Source: Siphonodentalium dalli
Taxonomy: Eukaryota; Mollusca; Scaphopoda; Gadilida; Siphonodentaliidae
DNA length: 64,000 bases
Assembly: GCA_032622095.1 (NCBI GenBank)
Contig: CP136065.1
Span: 219,710,151 to 219,774,150, forward strand
Direction of reading: 5' to 3'
The notes under the pieces are model-generated. The model did not search any database and was not told the DNA's origin. It was given only the letters and a program-made list of their open reading frames with translations. A program made the translations under genes and the position numbers. Positions 46,297-58,614 of the stretch are shown piece after piece (the stretch's first letter is position 1; every line of letters begins with the position of its first letter).

Positions 46297-48182
46297 CTCT
46301 CCTTGGACCTATCAGACGTGGTTTTAACTAAAGGAAGTATTTCTCTATTGCGAGTTTATCAACTCAATATTTATTGTTGATAACAAACTTGCAATTTATC
46401 CGTTGCTTACCCGGTCGTTTAATATTTTTTAAGTACGCGTAGAAACTCTTCGTTTCATAGTAGGCGCAACGCAATTTATAAAAATTCCGTGTTTTTATCG
46501 ACACATTTTATCTCGAAAATTTTGGGATTGGAATCGACAAAATCACGTTGAGAACTTCGCCATTGATGGCCATTTTGACAATGACTACAGACGCACATCG
46601 CTTACCTGTAGCAAACCTATATTGCATTATTGTGCAACATATACGGTGGCATGAATCGTCCGATTTCGGAGTCCACGTGGTACGGTATGCGAAGTCTCCT
46701 AATTTCGTGCTAACTCTTTTTCATGAAGCCGACTTCTCGCTACGTTCATTTCATGTATACTACCTCATCGTATATGCAACAGCGCAGAAAGTTGGCCAGG
46801 ACAAAAATGTCTCCTTTGACGATAATTTACATGTATTCATAAACAAGATAGAACTTGTAATCCAATGGAATTTCTTTTGCCTCAACTAATTGTAAGTTGA
46901 AGTTGAGCGACTGGAACTTAACCTACATTTGGATAATGATTATCACAGAACATCATTGTACATATACAACATGTCGTTATAATTAATTGTGCTTACCGAT
47001 TAATATTTGCAAATCTTAGCTAGCCCGAATGTATTACTATTAACATGAGGGCTCGTATTTGGATACTTGGAACGTTGCGAACGTTACATCGACTTCAAGA
47101 TATTTATTTGAAATTTTGACCCTGTTCTTGCGATTTCATTTTATTTCCCTCATTGTATCATCGGAACAATCGTTAGAAACAATGAGATTATGTTTGTTAT
47201 AACATATAGTATTATATGGCCTGTGTTCAAATAATGCTGTGTCTCTTGAATAGTCTCGTTCTGTACATGCCTGTCCAGTATTACTGACAGTGTCCGGTTG
47301 CTACGAATCGTGCAACTGGTTTGATTGGGGACTAGGATTATCTGACACAAGATTGGGCACCAAGGATTTTCATTTCAAGTTCCAGGGCTCAAAATACATT
47401 GAATTTTACGAGAATCAAATGCTGAATCATGTTAGTCATAAAGCACTGCAAATTGTCAAGTTTTGTGAGAATCATTACGGGAATCGATTTGGTGATTCTC
47501 GTCGAATCTTGAAGCCAGAGTTCCCATTGTCGAATGGCGATCTCCATCAATTCATACCGGTACTCTGTCGTTATTTCAGCGACAATTGTGTCTGTTTATT
47601 TGCAATCACTCAATGTATTTTGCTGAATGGGCTTCCCTGTTCCATGACTACACAGATATGCAAGTGCAGTAGCCTGAACCTTCAGCTATAGTTTGCTTAA
47701 ATATCCAAGGATACTTCCGTCCGTGGTCAGAACTCTTTGGAGATATTTTGGATGAGAGCCTTTGGCTGGCCTACTTGTGGCAAGTCACCATATCCGTGTG
47801 ACCTAGCATGGTCGCAGTGTTGAAATGATTCCTTGGCTAGCCAGTGTCTCAATAAAATTTCAGTCAATCAATGTTTATACTTTTGATGATTTTGATGTTT
47901 CACATTTCCATGTGTTCACTGTAACAAATAGACAACATCTGAACTGTTATCCTCAGACATTAGTGTTTGTCGATACATTCATATTACAAATTAACATGAT
48001 ACAAAATGGTGAGCTTAAAAACATGTATGGCCAGCCATAATTGTTCCATACTAGTACAAGGGTGTCAGTGCCTCAAAGGCTCAATGACATACGAACTGAC
48101 TATCAATATGGCGTGCGTCAATTTTCACTGATACCGGCCTACTTCTGCGCTTTCAATCCGTGAATAGTCAAGGTGAACTACT
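46297..48182. other. no recognised gene
   Basis: Open frames at 46548-46889 (113 codons) and 47290-47691 (133 codons) have no recognisable motif. The second has a plausible composition but no splice or homology support. Left unannotated. Confidence 0.35.
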
Positions 48183-48900
48183 ATGCATTTATATTGTCAT
48201 GTGCCCCGATGCACTGCCAATAGCCTTTCCAACAGAGTCCATCACTTGGCTCTCTACCTTCTATTTCCACATATAGAAAAGATCAAATGTCAAATAGCCT
48301 TCACTCACGTATTAAGCACAGTTACAGGAAATGCATTTATATTGCGCAGGGCCGCTGCCACTATAATTTCCATCAGAGACCAACACATGGCTCTTTTCCT
48401 TCTATTGCCTCATATCCAATTGATTATCGGGCAAATAACAGAAAGGACAGCATTTGTATTGTCACACATATAAAGTGCAGTTACATGAACAGCGTATCTA
48501 TTTATATTGCGCACGACCACTGCAGGCCTGCGTATTGGAGGCGAACGACGGTTCGGTTCACCTGGAGGTTGTGAAATCTATGTCGCGTCAAAGTTGTATG
48601 TGGCTCTCGTGATACTGAATATAACAGTTTGTGTAACCTATGGGTACCTAAGCACAACCAGACAACCGACAAATACGTTACGGCTTACGATTTATTTTGC
48701 ATTCGGCAGGCCTGCCAGTGCCAATTTCAAAAGAGTCCAAAACATGGCTCTTCTCCTTCTATTACTACATATCCATATGATTATCTGGTAAATAGAAAAC
48801 CTAAATGAATAACACAAATGAAAGCATTTGTATCATCACACATATAAAGCGCCGTTCCGCAAGAAGCCTTTATATTGTGCATGACCACTGCCCAGTACCA
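48183..48900 (+). repeat. degenerate 150-200 bp tandem repeat, about four copies
   Basis: Recurring blocks: TATATTGCGCAGGGCC / TATATTGCGCACGACC / TATATTGTGCATGACC, followed by CATGGCTCTTTTCCTTCTAT and CATATCCAATTGATTAT. Spacing is irregular. Confidence 0.5.
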
Positions 48901-49620
48901 GTGACTGGCGGGGTGCTACCATCGTTGATTTGGAAAACAAATCTTCAAAGGCGAATGCCACAGCTCCTGAGCCTTAGGGTGGGGAAGACTCATCATGTGC
49001 CACTAACAGCGCACCAGCCAACCAGACTTCAGTTCTTCCCAGATGTAAACGCAGCTCGAGCTCTCATTTGCTCTCGCAATTCAGAAGACGGATGTACTTG
49101 CGCCTGTATAATCATCAGTTGTGTTTTTCTCAAATTCAATGTCATTGTGGGATAGACCTCAAAACATGCATGTTCCATGGCACTTCCCATAATTTAACTG
49201 CGAATTGGGAACTGTTTTATATATACCTTCCAATAGTTTAATATTGAATCAATGATTACTATGACCATGCACATTTTGTCAAGAGGGAACAGTGCACAGT
49301 TTAATATTTGTGAATTAGAAAATTACAATTGCATACGGCTGCGAGAACAATTGCTCCTGTCTCCTGGGAAGGACTGAGACTTCTGACTCTTCCCCACGGT
49401 CCGTGGCCCACTCCATTACGAGAGTGGGTCTTGTCCCCCTGGAATCATACTCCCTCGGGATATTCCAGGCCTGCTCCACCATCTGCGGACTTTCCGTAAG
49501 TGTATAAAACGTTCTCCTCACCGTAAGCAAGGACACCGCTATGTTCTTGCACAGGAGAAATCGAATCTCATCGTCCTCTTTGCCGAGAAAAGACAGTATC
49601 TTACCTGCGGTTTAATTTCT
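48890..49620. repeat. diverged fragments of the 1875-bp repeat family
   Basis: CAGCGCACCAGCCAACCAG (49003) and CCGTGGCCCACTCCATTACG (about 49400) followed by TCTTGTCCCCCTGGAA match blocks inside the units at 49646 and 51521, at lower identity and in broken order. Confidence 0.5.
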
Positions 49621-49645
49621 AGCAGGTAAGATCACGTGGCCATAG

Positions 49646-51520
49646 TAAATAACGGAATTTACCTTGTTTTGCAATAACTAACAAATGTTTTATATATTAT
49701 GCTTGCTAATAACTAACAGAATGTCTTGTCTTGCTTATAGTCGAACGAGATTCGACTTTGATGGCCGTACGGGTTGCTCATGAATATACGCGATATTATC
49801 ATAGTTGGTTGAGGGCCCATTGGTCCATGGTTTTACATTTTGAGCAAACGTACCAGTCTTAACTCGGGCAGGAACCATTCGGCCCCCCCTGGTCATGCTG
49901 CAAGCCCCGTCTTCTGCAGACCGTGGGAGGCAGGGTACCGTCCTCCGGAGATTCGGGCAACCAATCCTCCAGGACACAAGCACCCACGCCTTTGGCGACT
50001 GTTCTGGGTGGGGAAGCCTCGTTGTCCCGTGCCTCACAAAGCGCACCAGCCAACTGGCCTTCTGATGCTTCCCCACGGCGCCGTGGCCCACTCCATTACG
50101 AGGGTCGGTCTTGTCCCCCTGGAAACGTCATCCCAAGTGATACGTCCAGGCCTGCTCCTCTGCCGTCAGGGGATCCTAGTGGTATGTCATCGACGTTTAT
50201 GTCAGCGTGTCAGGACCACCTGCATTTGGGAGATTCGGTGGGGGGGGCTTTCCCTGGTCAAATGGATCCTTTCAATTTCCCTTTTTTCCGCCATTTTGGC
50301 CTTGGGGTGGGAAATAACACCTTAAAATCTAACTACGAGCACAATTGTTCCTCATTCGAGCCATTCCCAGTGTGGGCTTCCCTCTAGTACCTTACCTCAA
50401 CCTGATGCAGGCTGTTCTGTTGCTGGCGTCGATCCTGACATGCTTTCTAGTTTCTATAATTCTCCTGGCGTCTGATGGCTTTGACGACGATGAGCAAGGA
50501 TCTCGGGCCGACGGTGGTTCCCACTGTCGGTCAAGGATTCTGTCGATCCTAGGGAACTCGCTTTGCGTACGGAAACGACACGGGTCGATCTCTTGTAAAA
50601 ACTTCATCACAGGATATGTGTCAAATCTTGTTACAATGAATTACACAAACTTTGCACAACTGTACCAGTCCTCGGGCTGTACCAGTTTGCGCCCCCTGGT
50701 CCTGCATCAGCAGACCGTGGCAGGCAGAGTGCCGTTCTCTGAGATTCGGGCAACCAATCCTCCGGGACAATAGCACCCGAGCCTTTGGAGGCTGTTCTGT
50801 GTGAGGAAGACTCGCTGTCGCGTACCGTCAATAGCGCTTTCTATTTGGGAACATATAAATAGTAAATACCGCCATCACTCTCATCGCAGGACACGAGAAA
50901 AAAGCAGCAGAAGAAGAAGTCTCTACTGCTCGGTTTCTACTAGTAGCTGGCACGTATGGTATGGCACTGCCTGGGATGTTTATTCCAAAAGACAAGGGGG
51001 GGAGGTACAAGCTTGAGCAATGCTGGAATCTGAATTTATGAGCTCTTTCACATAACATATCAAAGCTGATTCATGACTAAATCACATTTACATGAAATTT
51101 GTTTGGAAGAGTACATTCCCGTCAAACTGGAATATTAAATTTATTGCTCGTTGCCTCCTCCTGGGCTTGCATTCTAATCCATATAGTTCAGTTGAAGGGC
51201 TTCTCCTTGGCGGAAAAATATAATTTTTTAAATTAAAATTAGTTTTTCCTCAAGGGAAGCCCGAAACTGAACTATCATAGATCCCTCCCATGGCGGTGCC
51301 ATTCCCAACCCCGCGACTCGCAAATCTTATTATTAAAAGTCGGAAATAAAACTGGCTAGATGAATTGTTAAGAGCGCGGGATTTGCACGGGACGCATTCA
51401 TGCGTGAGCTAATCCGAGCGCTGATTGACCGGAGTCGCTGATTGACCGGAGTAGGCAAATAAACGGACAATAAATTTTAACCCTCCTGATAACACAAGGC
51501 CGAGGATAATAATCCATATA
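49646..51520. repeat. 1875-bp tandem duplication, copy 1
   Basis: Starts TAAATAACGGAATTTACC; all landmarks recur 1875 bp downstream with only scattered substitutions. Overlapping open frames of 140-160 codons occur in two + frames (49840-50325, 49923-50387, 50345-50773), one with a hydrophobic stretch (LLLASILTCFLVSIILLA). They do not form a recognisable protein and are conserved only because the copies are recent. Ends with the ACTGGCTAGATGAATTG ... GGATAATAATCC inverted repeat. Confidence 0.85.
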
Positions 51521-53395
51521 TAAATAACGGAATTTACCTTGTTTTGCAATAACTAACAAATGTTTTATATATTATGCTTGCTAATAACTAACAGAATGTC
51601 TTGTCTTGCTTATAGTCGAACGAGATTCGACTTTGATGTCCGTACGGGTTGCTCATGAATATACGCGATATTATCATAGATGGTTGAGGGCCCATTGGTC
51701 CATGGTTTTACATTTTGAGCAAACGTACCAGTCTTAACTCGGGCAGGAACCATTCGGCCCCCCCTGGTCATGCTGCAAGCCCCGTCTTCTGCAGACCGTG
51801 GGAGGCAGGGTACCGTCCTCCGGAGATTCGGGCAACCAATCCTCCAGGACACAAGCACCCACGCCTTTGGCGACTGTTCTGGGTGGGGAAGCCTCGTTGT
51901 CCCGTGCCTCACAAAGCGTACCAGCCAACTGGCCTTCTGATGCTTCCCCACGGCGCCGTGGCCCACTCCATTACGAGGGTCGGTCTTGTCCCCCTGGAAA
52001 CGGCATCCCAAGTGATACGTCCAGGCCTGCTCCTCTGCCGTCAGGGGATCCTAGTGGTATGTCATCGACGTTTATGTCAGCGTGTCAGGACCACCTGCAT
52101 TTGGGAGATTCGGTGGGGGGGGCTTTCCCTGGTCAAATGGATCCTTTCAATTTCCCTTTTTTCCGCCATTTTGGCCTTGGGGTGGGAAATAACACCTTAA
52201 AATCTAACTGCGAGCACAATTGTTCCTCGTTCGAGCCATTCCCAGTGTGGGCTTCCCTCTAGTACCTTACCTCAACCTGATGCAGGCTGTTCTGTTGCTG
52301 GCGTCGATCCTGACATGCTTTCTAGTTTCTATAATTCTCCTGGCGTCTGATGGCTTTGACGACGATGAGCAAGGATCTCGGGCCGACGGTGGTTCCCACT
52401 GTCGGTCAAGGATTCTGTCGATCCTAGGGAACTCGCTTTGCGTACGGAAACGACACGGGTCGATCTCTTGTAAAAACTTCATCACAGGATATGTGTCAAA
52501 TCTTGTTACAATGAATTACACAAACTTTGCACAACTGTACCAGTCCTCGGGCTGTACCAGTTCGCGCCCCCTGGTCCTGCATCAGCAGACCGTGGCAGGC
52601 AGAGTGCCGTTCTCTGAGATTCGGGCAACCAATCCTCCGGGACAATAGCACCCGAGCCTTTGGAGGCTGTTCTGTGTGAGGAAGACTCGCTGTCGCGTAC
52701 CGTCAATAGCGCTTTCTATTTGGGAAGATATAAATAGTAAATACCGCCATCACTCTCATCGCAGGACACGAGAAAAAAGCAGCAGAAGAAGAAGTCTCTA
52801 CTGCTCGGTTTCTACTAGTAGCTGGCACGTATGGTATGGCACTGCCTGGGATGTTTATTCCAAAAGACAAGGGGGGAGGTACAAGCTTGAGCAATGCTGG
52901 AATCTGAATTTATGAGCTCTTTCACATAACATATCAAAGCTGATTCATGACTAAATCACATTTACATGAAATTTGTTTGGAAGAGTACATTCCCGTCAAA
53001 CTGGAATATTAAATTTATTGCTCGTTGCCTCCTCCTGGGCTTGCATTCTAATCCATATAGTTCAGTTGAAGGGCTTCTCCTTGGCGGAAAAATCTAATTT
53101 TTAAAATTAAAATTAGTTTTTCCTCAAGGGAAGCCCGAAACTGAACTATCATAGATCCCTCCCATGGCGGTGCCATTCCCAACCCCGCGACTCGCAAATC
53201 TTATTATTAAAAGTCGGAAATAAAACTGGCTAGATGAATTGTTAAGAGCGCGGGATTTGCACGGGACGCATTCATGCGTGAGCTAATCCGAGCGCTGATT
53301 GACCGGAGTCGCTGATTGACCGGAGTAGGCAAATAAACGGACAATAAATTTTAACCCTCCTGATAACACAAGGCCGAGGATAATAATCCATATAG
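51521..53395. repeat. 1875-bp tandem duplication, copy 2
   Basis: Almost identical to 49646-51520; single-base differences include GGCCGT/GTCCGT near the start and AAACGTCATC/AAACGGCATC near 52003. Same open frames (51715-52200, 51798-52262, 52220-52648). Confidence 0.85.
53064..53161. repeat. short hairpin MITE-like repeat (also at 51190-51287)
   Basis: TATAGTTCAGTTGAAGGGCT at one end is inverted relative to AAGCCCGAAACTGAACTAT at the other, with an AT-rich loop, total about 95 bp. A third half copy, in opposite orientation, begins at 53391 (TATAGTTCAGTTTCGGGCTT), and another edge lies at 46100-46120. Confidence 0.55.
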
Positions 53396-53459
53396 TTCAG
53401 TTTCGGGCTTCCCTTGAGGAAAAACTAATTTTAATTTTAAAAATTATATTTTTTGAATA

Positions 53460-54908
53460 GCCCGGACAACGTCGGGCTCATCGGCTAGTAAAATATATTT
53501 GTTGAATACAAAAACACATCCATGTACTCACAATTAATAAACTGGATCTCAGAATCCTACCACTTGAAGTTTATGATCAACCGAGTCGCGAACTGACTAG
53601 GTTTTGCAACGAGGTTGAACATAGGCTCCAAGCCGTCAATGTCACACCATGTTACGGTCAATCCACCACAATAACATATATGTTATGCCGACAGTCCTGG
53701 TCATAGCAATTTGACATTTATTCAAATGATCAGCAGAAAAATGTCAAAACTGCTATAGCTCTCACCACATAATGCTGTTAAACGTAATTGACATCATGAA
53801 TAAAGCAGGCCCTATGAAACAGTGTCTTGGTTTATCTTATGATAACGTCTCTGAACGTAAACATTGGATATGTTGCATGCTTCTCTGGCCAATCAATGAC
53901 GCTGTTTCTGACTGGAGGTGGAACATAATACATTTAGCGAATCATTCATAGAGAGCTTCGCACTATTACATTGTATAGCCATATAGCCATGGCATTAACC
54001 ATTAATAACGATTCAGTCAAATTTCATCTAAAAACATTACCAGATCAGAATATTGTTATGTCATTCATTTCCATTACAATATATCCATATAAAAATCAAG
54101 TCACTGTCCTTAAAATTTCCTTTGTCTCTAGATCCCCTGAGATAAAGAAGATCGATCTTCATGGTAACAAAATTATGAGAGTATCTTTGACAGATCCGTA
54201 CTGTGCAATTGTTACCAAGTTTAGTGTAACAATTCTATAATTTTTTGATTGGATAAGCAAGAATCTAGACTCATTAGTCTAATTCTTCACATAGTATCAA
54301 TAGTCCTCACAGTTGGGTAGGGTCACTGAAGCTAGGACTAACCATCCTTCCATTGTTATGAGCGTTTATCTTGTAATCCACAATCTGGGAAACTCTTGGA
54401 TGTATATATATTATACAAGACTCAAAATCAAAAGGGATATTTAACTTTATTTACAGGCAGTATGATAATGGGAACTGTTTTGGCCAGAAAACTTTCATCC
54501 TCTCAAGACCAGAATAACTTTCATAATTTATAATAATTATAAAATTACGATCATCTACTGAGTGTTCAAAATTGCTATTTTATGTCACATATATATCGTC
54601 ACATAATGATTATGCCCGAAGAGATCACAGTATGATCTTTATACTCTGCCTTATATCTCTAATATAAATATCCTCACTGCCTTCTTCTGTATGCAGATTC
54701 TACCATATAGTTTTAGTGGATAGGAAGTCTTAGTGGGGAATAAAATGTTTTTACAGTATAAATTATATTCCCTAGAAGATTCCCATCCACTAAGCATGAG
54801 CGCCTCCCAGTTTCCACCTGCAATGCTCGGTTAAGAACGCTTCCTCAGGATTACGAAAAAGGATTAGCTTACCTGGAGCACAGATTTAAATAAAATTGTG
54901 ACATTTTT
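53460..54908. other. non-coding (probable intron)
   Basis: A CCCGGACAACGTCGGG hairpin lies at about 53461. No gene; the 89-codon frame at 53971-54240 has no recognised motif. Confidence 0.4.
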
Positions 54909-56209
54909 AGCTCAACTTGACAAAGTCAAGTCCGAGCTATTGCCATAGGTTGGCATCAGTCGTCTCATCCATCCGTCTGTCCATCCATCTGGGTAGTCGT
55001 CCATCCGTCAACAATCTCCATTAGCACTTACTACAGGTCACATCTCTCCTCCGATCATCACCAAACTTTGTACAGATCTTTGGTGTGACCTCTAGATGGG
55101 AGCCATCAAATTTTACTGAATCACATTGAAAAACATGGCTGCCAGTGGCCATCTTGGATTTTACCCTTTGTATGACTAAATCCTTCGGCACACCCTACAG
55201 GCACAGGTCACCTCCCTCATCTGATCATCACCAAACTTCATATGGTTCTTCGGAATGACTTCTAGATGGGAGGCATCAATTTTTTTCACGAAATTTATTG
55301 AAAAACATTGCCAACAGTAGCCATCATGGATTTCAAATTTGAATCCATCGGCACACCCTACAGCCCAAATTTGTTGGAGAATTCTTTTGAAAATTTCCAT
55401 GCATGTTTAGGATCACGTCTAGATGAGAGCTATCAAATTTGAATGATTTTCAATGAAAAACATGGCTGCCGGCAACCATCTTGGATTTTACTTTTACATG
55501 ACTGGATCCTTTTGCACACCTTACAGACCACATCCCTCATCTGATCACCAAACTTCATATGGATCTTTTGAGGATCTGTAGATGGGAGCCATAAATTTTG
55601 GTCCGAATTTTATTTAAAAACATGGCCTCAATCTTTGCATGATTAAATCCTTTGGCACACCCTACAGATAAATAAATTTTGTCCGAATTTTATTTAAAAA
55701 CATGGCCTCAATCTTTGCATGATTAAATCCTTTGGCACACCCTACAGACTTACATTCATCATCCAATCATCACCAAACTTCATATAGATCTTCGGGGTGA
55801 CCTCTAGATGGGAGCCATCAATTTTGTGTTGAAAAACATGGCCGCCAACAGCCATCTTGGATTTTAATCTTTGCATGACTAAATCCTTTGGCACACCCTA
55901 CAGACGACATCCCTCATCTGATCATCACCAGACTTTATATGGAAAACATTTTATGGCTCCAATCTAGTGGTCACCCGACCAATCTAGTGGTCACCCGACC
56001 ACTAGATTGGAGCCATGAAATTATTTCGAATTTTATTGAAAAACATGGCCGTCTGGCCATCTTGGATTTTAATTTATATATATCTCTTCATGTTCATATG
56101 TGGTATTACTTAGACATTTAACTTTCTGCCTTCCTAATCGCTCCATTCACTGTAACACTTGAAACTATCCCCTCTCCAAGTTGAGCTGCAGTGTCATTGA
56201 CACTTTCAT
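54909..56209 (+). mobile_element. Helentron/pearl-like element, copy 3 (diverged)
   Basis: Head AGCTCAACTT (54909-54918) after a T run, then about seven degenerate units with GACCTCTAGATGGGAGCC and CATGGCTGCC/GCCATCTTGG, tail AAGTTGAGCT (56178-56187), the AGTGTCA-T-TGACACT hairpin and TTTCAT. Includes a local 73-bp tandem duplication (about 55597-55745) and a small inverted duplication at 55965-56020. Older than copies 1 and 2. Confidence 0.7.
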
Positions 56210-56742
56210 TACGAAATAGTGTACCAATATCGTACTGTCGATAATCCATATCGATTTTTTTTAAATGGGCTTTCAACATTCGTGTACCAAGGACATAGGA
56301 GAGATATACCATATAGTTTAGTAGGTAGGAATCTTCTTCGGAATGCAAATTATACTTAATATGCATAATGTATTTATCATATTTAACTGTCACATAGCTG
56401 TTCAAATGAGATTGCTTATTTGTTTGAAATAACAATTGAATTATTTATTTACATATAAATTGGAGGCGACTAATTAAAGTCCTTCTTGTTAGTGCCTACT
56501 GGTGGTAGGGTGCGCGGAGAATGAGGATCCGAGCTATCTCTCTCTTTGTTTGCGAGCTGAGGTGCTGTGCTGAGGTTTAGTGTTCCAGATTTGTGCGTGT
56601 GCATTTAGTTCCCCTTTGTAAGTTGTCAACATGGATTACTATAGTGAGGGACACGTTGGGTGTGGGGAAGTTGATGTCAACGGGTGTGACACTGGTGAGA
56701 GAAATTCTCGTGGCCATATTTAATGTGATTGAGTAATGAGGT
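56210..56742. other. non-coding
   Basis: No gene or repeat recognised. Confidence 0.35.
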
Positions 56743-56809
56743 AATAAATTTAAAAAGGCGAGGATGATCCTCCAGGGAGGTAATCTCAATCACTTGAATA
56801 TCCTAAAAA

Positions 56810-56851
56810 TGGTCTAGCGCTTTCGATACAAGTGTATCTTCGTCAGGACCA
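56810..56851 (-). ncRNA. hammerhead ribozyme, left arm
   Basis: Reverse complement of the motif at 57415-57456: core CTGACGA and GAAA, stem II GATAC/GTATC, palindromic stem III AGCGCT, stem I TGGTC/GACCA. Points outward on the minus strand. Confidence 0.7.
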
Positions 56852-57414
56852 GGATGGTGTAGATAGATGTGGATTTTGCCTGTCCTTTTATACTTTAGGT
56901 TGATTGAGCGTGAATTTGATTGGTCAAAGGGTAGATGTCGGGTGTTTATGGACACAGAAGAGGTCTCAGAGTTGAGTGCGGGAATATTGCGGGTATGTGG
57001 TGCCTCGCGATTCCCGATAGTCTATGCGGGTAGTTTGTGCGGGTATATTGTTGCTGCCCAGTCACTGTAGTTTAGTGCGGGTAGTTGTAGCGGGTATGTT
57101 GTATACAAAGCTACTAGTATAATAACGTGATGTGTCCATGAATTAAAGCACAAACGGCGTCGGTATATGATTTATAACCCAGGAAGCCGGATGTGTATTT
57201 GCGGGTATGTTGAGAAGAAACGATCCGAACTGGTGCGGGTATGTCGCTTTATTCATCATAATGTGTACCAGCTGCGGGTATGTGTTGTGTAGTACCCGCA
57301 TTTATCTTCTGTGTCCATAAACACCCGACATCTACCCTTTGACCAATCAAATTCACGCTCAATCAATCTAGAGTATAAAAGGACAGGCAAAATCCACATC
57401 TATCTACACCATCC

Positions 57415-57456
57415 TGGTCCTGACGAAGATACACTTGTATCGAAAGCGCTAGACCA
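57415..57456 (+). ncRNA. hammerhead ribozyme, right arm
   Basis: Stem I TGGTC (57415-57419) pairs with GACCA (57452-57456). Core CTGACGA (57420-57426), one bulged A, stem II GATAC-ACTT-GTATC (57428-57441), core GAAA (57442-57445), palindromic stem III A-GCGC-T (57445-57450), and A57451 as the predicted cleavage position (CUA). Same plan as the motif at 23409-23451 but with different stems, so base pairing is conserved while sequence is not. Confidence 0.72.
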
Positions 57457-57524
57457 TTTTTAGGATATTCAAGTGATTGAGATTACCTCCCTGGAGGATC
57501 ATCCTCGCCTTTTTGAATTTATTT

Positions 57525-57954
57525 ATTTGCATAGTCAACATTTATATTTGATTAAGTTGCAACAATGCCTTAACATATATACAAGTATTTACATAATACA
57601 AATAATATTTACATAACAGATTCAACATATGCATATATACAAAACAAATTACAATTACTAAATTTGAAGTAAATTGCATTGTAATGTTTAATATCGATAA
57701 TACATGTATAGGTGATGCTATATACTACATATATATCAGGGCAATTTTTTCATAGCTAACTTTATGTAAATTAACTCTTTACAATAGGGTCATGTTTGTT
57801 TTTGAGGGATATATATATATATGTGAAATTTATTTGGTTTGGATTTTCCTAGTAGTATTTGCTATAAGTTTCATGCAGGTCTTTTAGTTCAGTACACATA
57901 ATGAGAAAATGATATTAATCACAGATTATTTCCACATAAAAGGCATTCCTGGTC
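57525..57954. other. non-coding
   Basis: AT-rich, with short TA microsatellites near 57815; nothing else. Confidence 0.4.
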
Positions 57955-58570
57955 TTTACTTTACTGTTTTTATCCCCCCGCCAAATTGAAAATTTACGTG
58001 GGATATAGGAATGGGTTCCGTCCGTCAGTCTGTCTGTCTAGTCGTCTGTCGGTCCGTCCTTCTGTCCCGAATTTTAAAGAGTCATAACTTGAACAAATGT
58101 CAGTTATTGGACTTTGTTTATTATTTTTGTCGAATTTACTAAATAGCAAATATACGACGTCACAGGGCTCATTTCCACAAATCTGAACGGATTTAAAAGA
58201 TATTTGGTATATGAGTTCACTTTACCAGTATCTAGAACGAGTTCGCAAACCAGGTACGGCCAGATATTTTAAGTGGACTTATTGGACTTTGTTTATTTTT
58301 TTGTGTGCAAATGGACGACATCACACCTAGGGCTCATTTCCACAATTGTCAACGGATTTAAAAGTTTTTTGGTATATGAGTTCACATGACCAGTATCTAG
58401 AATGAGTTTGCAAACCAGGTCCAGCTGGATATTTTCAGCAGAGTTATTGGACTTTGTTATTATTTTTGGTGCAAATGGATGATGTCACATGGCTAATTTC
58501 CACAAATGTCAGTACCTAAAATGAGTTCGCAAGCCAGGCTTTTTGACAAAATCCCACCTCTTGTTTAGCA
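57955..58570 (+). repeat. interspersed repeat with TCCGTC core, member 2, with internal tandem units
   Basis: Head TATCCCCCCGCC, core GTCCGTCAGTCTGTCTGTC, then three units of about 170 bp marked by TATTGGACTTTGTTTATT (58107, 58270, 58446) and GAGTTCGCAAACCAGG, tail CCCACCTCTTGTT. Same layout as 30870-31328, which lacks the tandem units. Confidence 0.5.
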
Positions 58571-58614
58571 CATACTGAGAACGCAAACATTATTGAGAAT
58601 GCTCTTCCCCAACT

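Larger units (their letters stand above)
56743..57524. mobile_element. inverted pair of Penelope-type terminal repeats with hammerheads
   Basis: Arms 56743-56960 and 57306-57524 are near-perfect reverse complements (about 218 bp). Each carries a hammerhead ribozyme fold. The 345-bp centre has about ten copies of GCGGGTAT/GCGGGTAG and no RT. Inverted pseudo-LTRs with hammerheads are known in Penelope-like elements; the absence of coding sequence makes this non-autonomous or an internally deleted remnant (inference). Confidence 0.65.

Noticed and set aside
47290-47691. 133-codon frame as a host gene
   Set aside because: No domain, splice sites or upstream signal could be tied to it.
49840-50387. 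Overlapping 154-161 codon frames as genes (also 51715-52262)
   Set aside because: Two frames of similar length overlap, no recognised domain, and identity between copies reflects recent duplication. A weak likeness to retroelement gag was not strong enough to call.
50345-50773. 142-codon frame with a hydrophobic segment as a membrane protein
   Set aside because: No homology recognised and another frame over the same DNA looks equally plausible.
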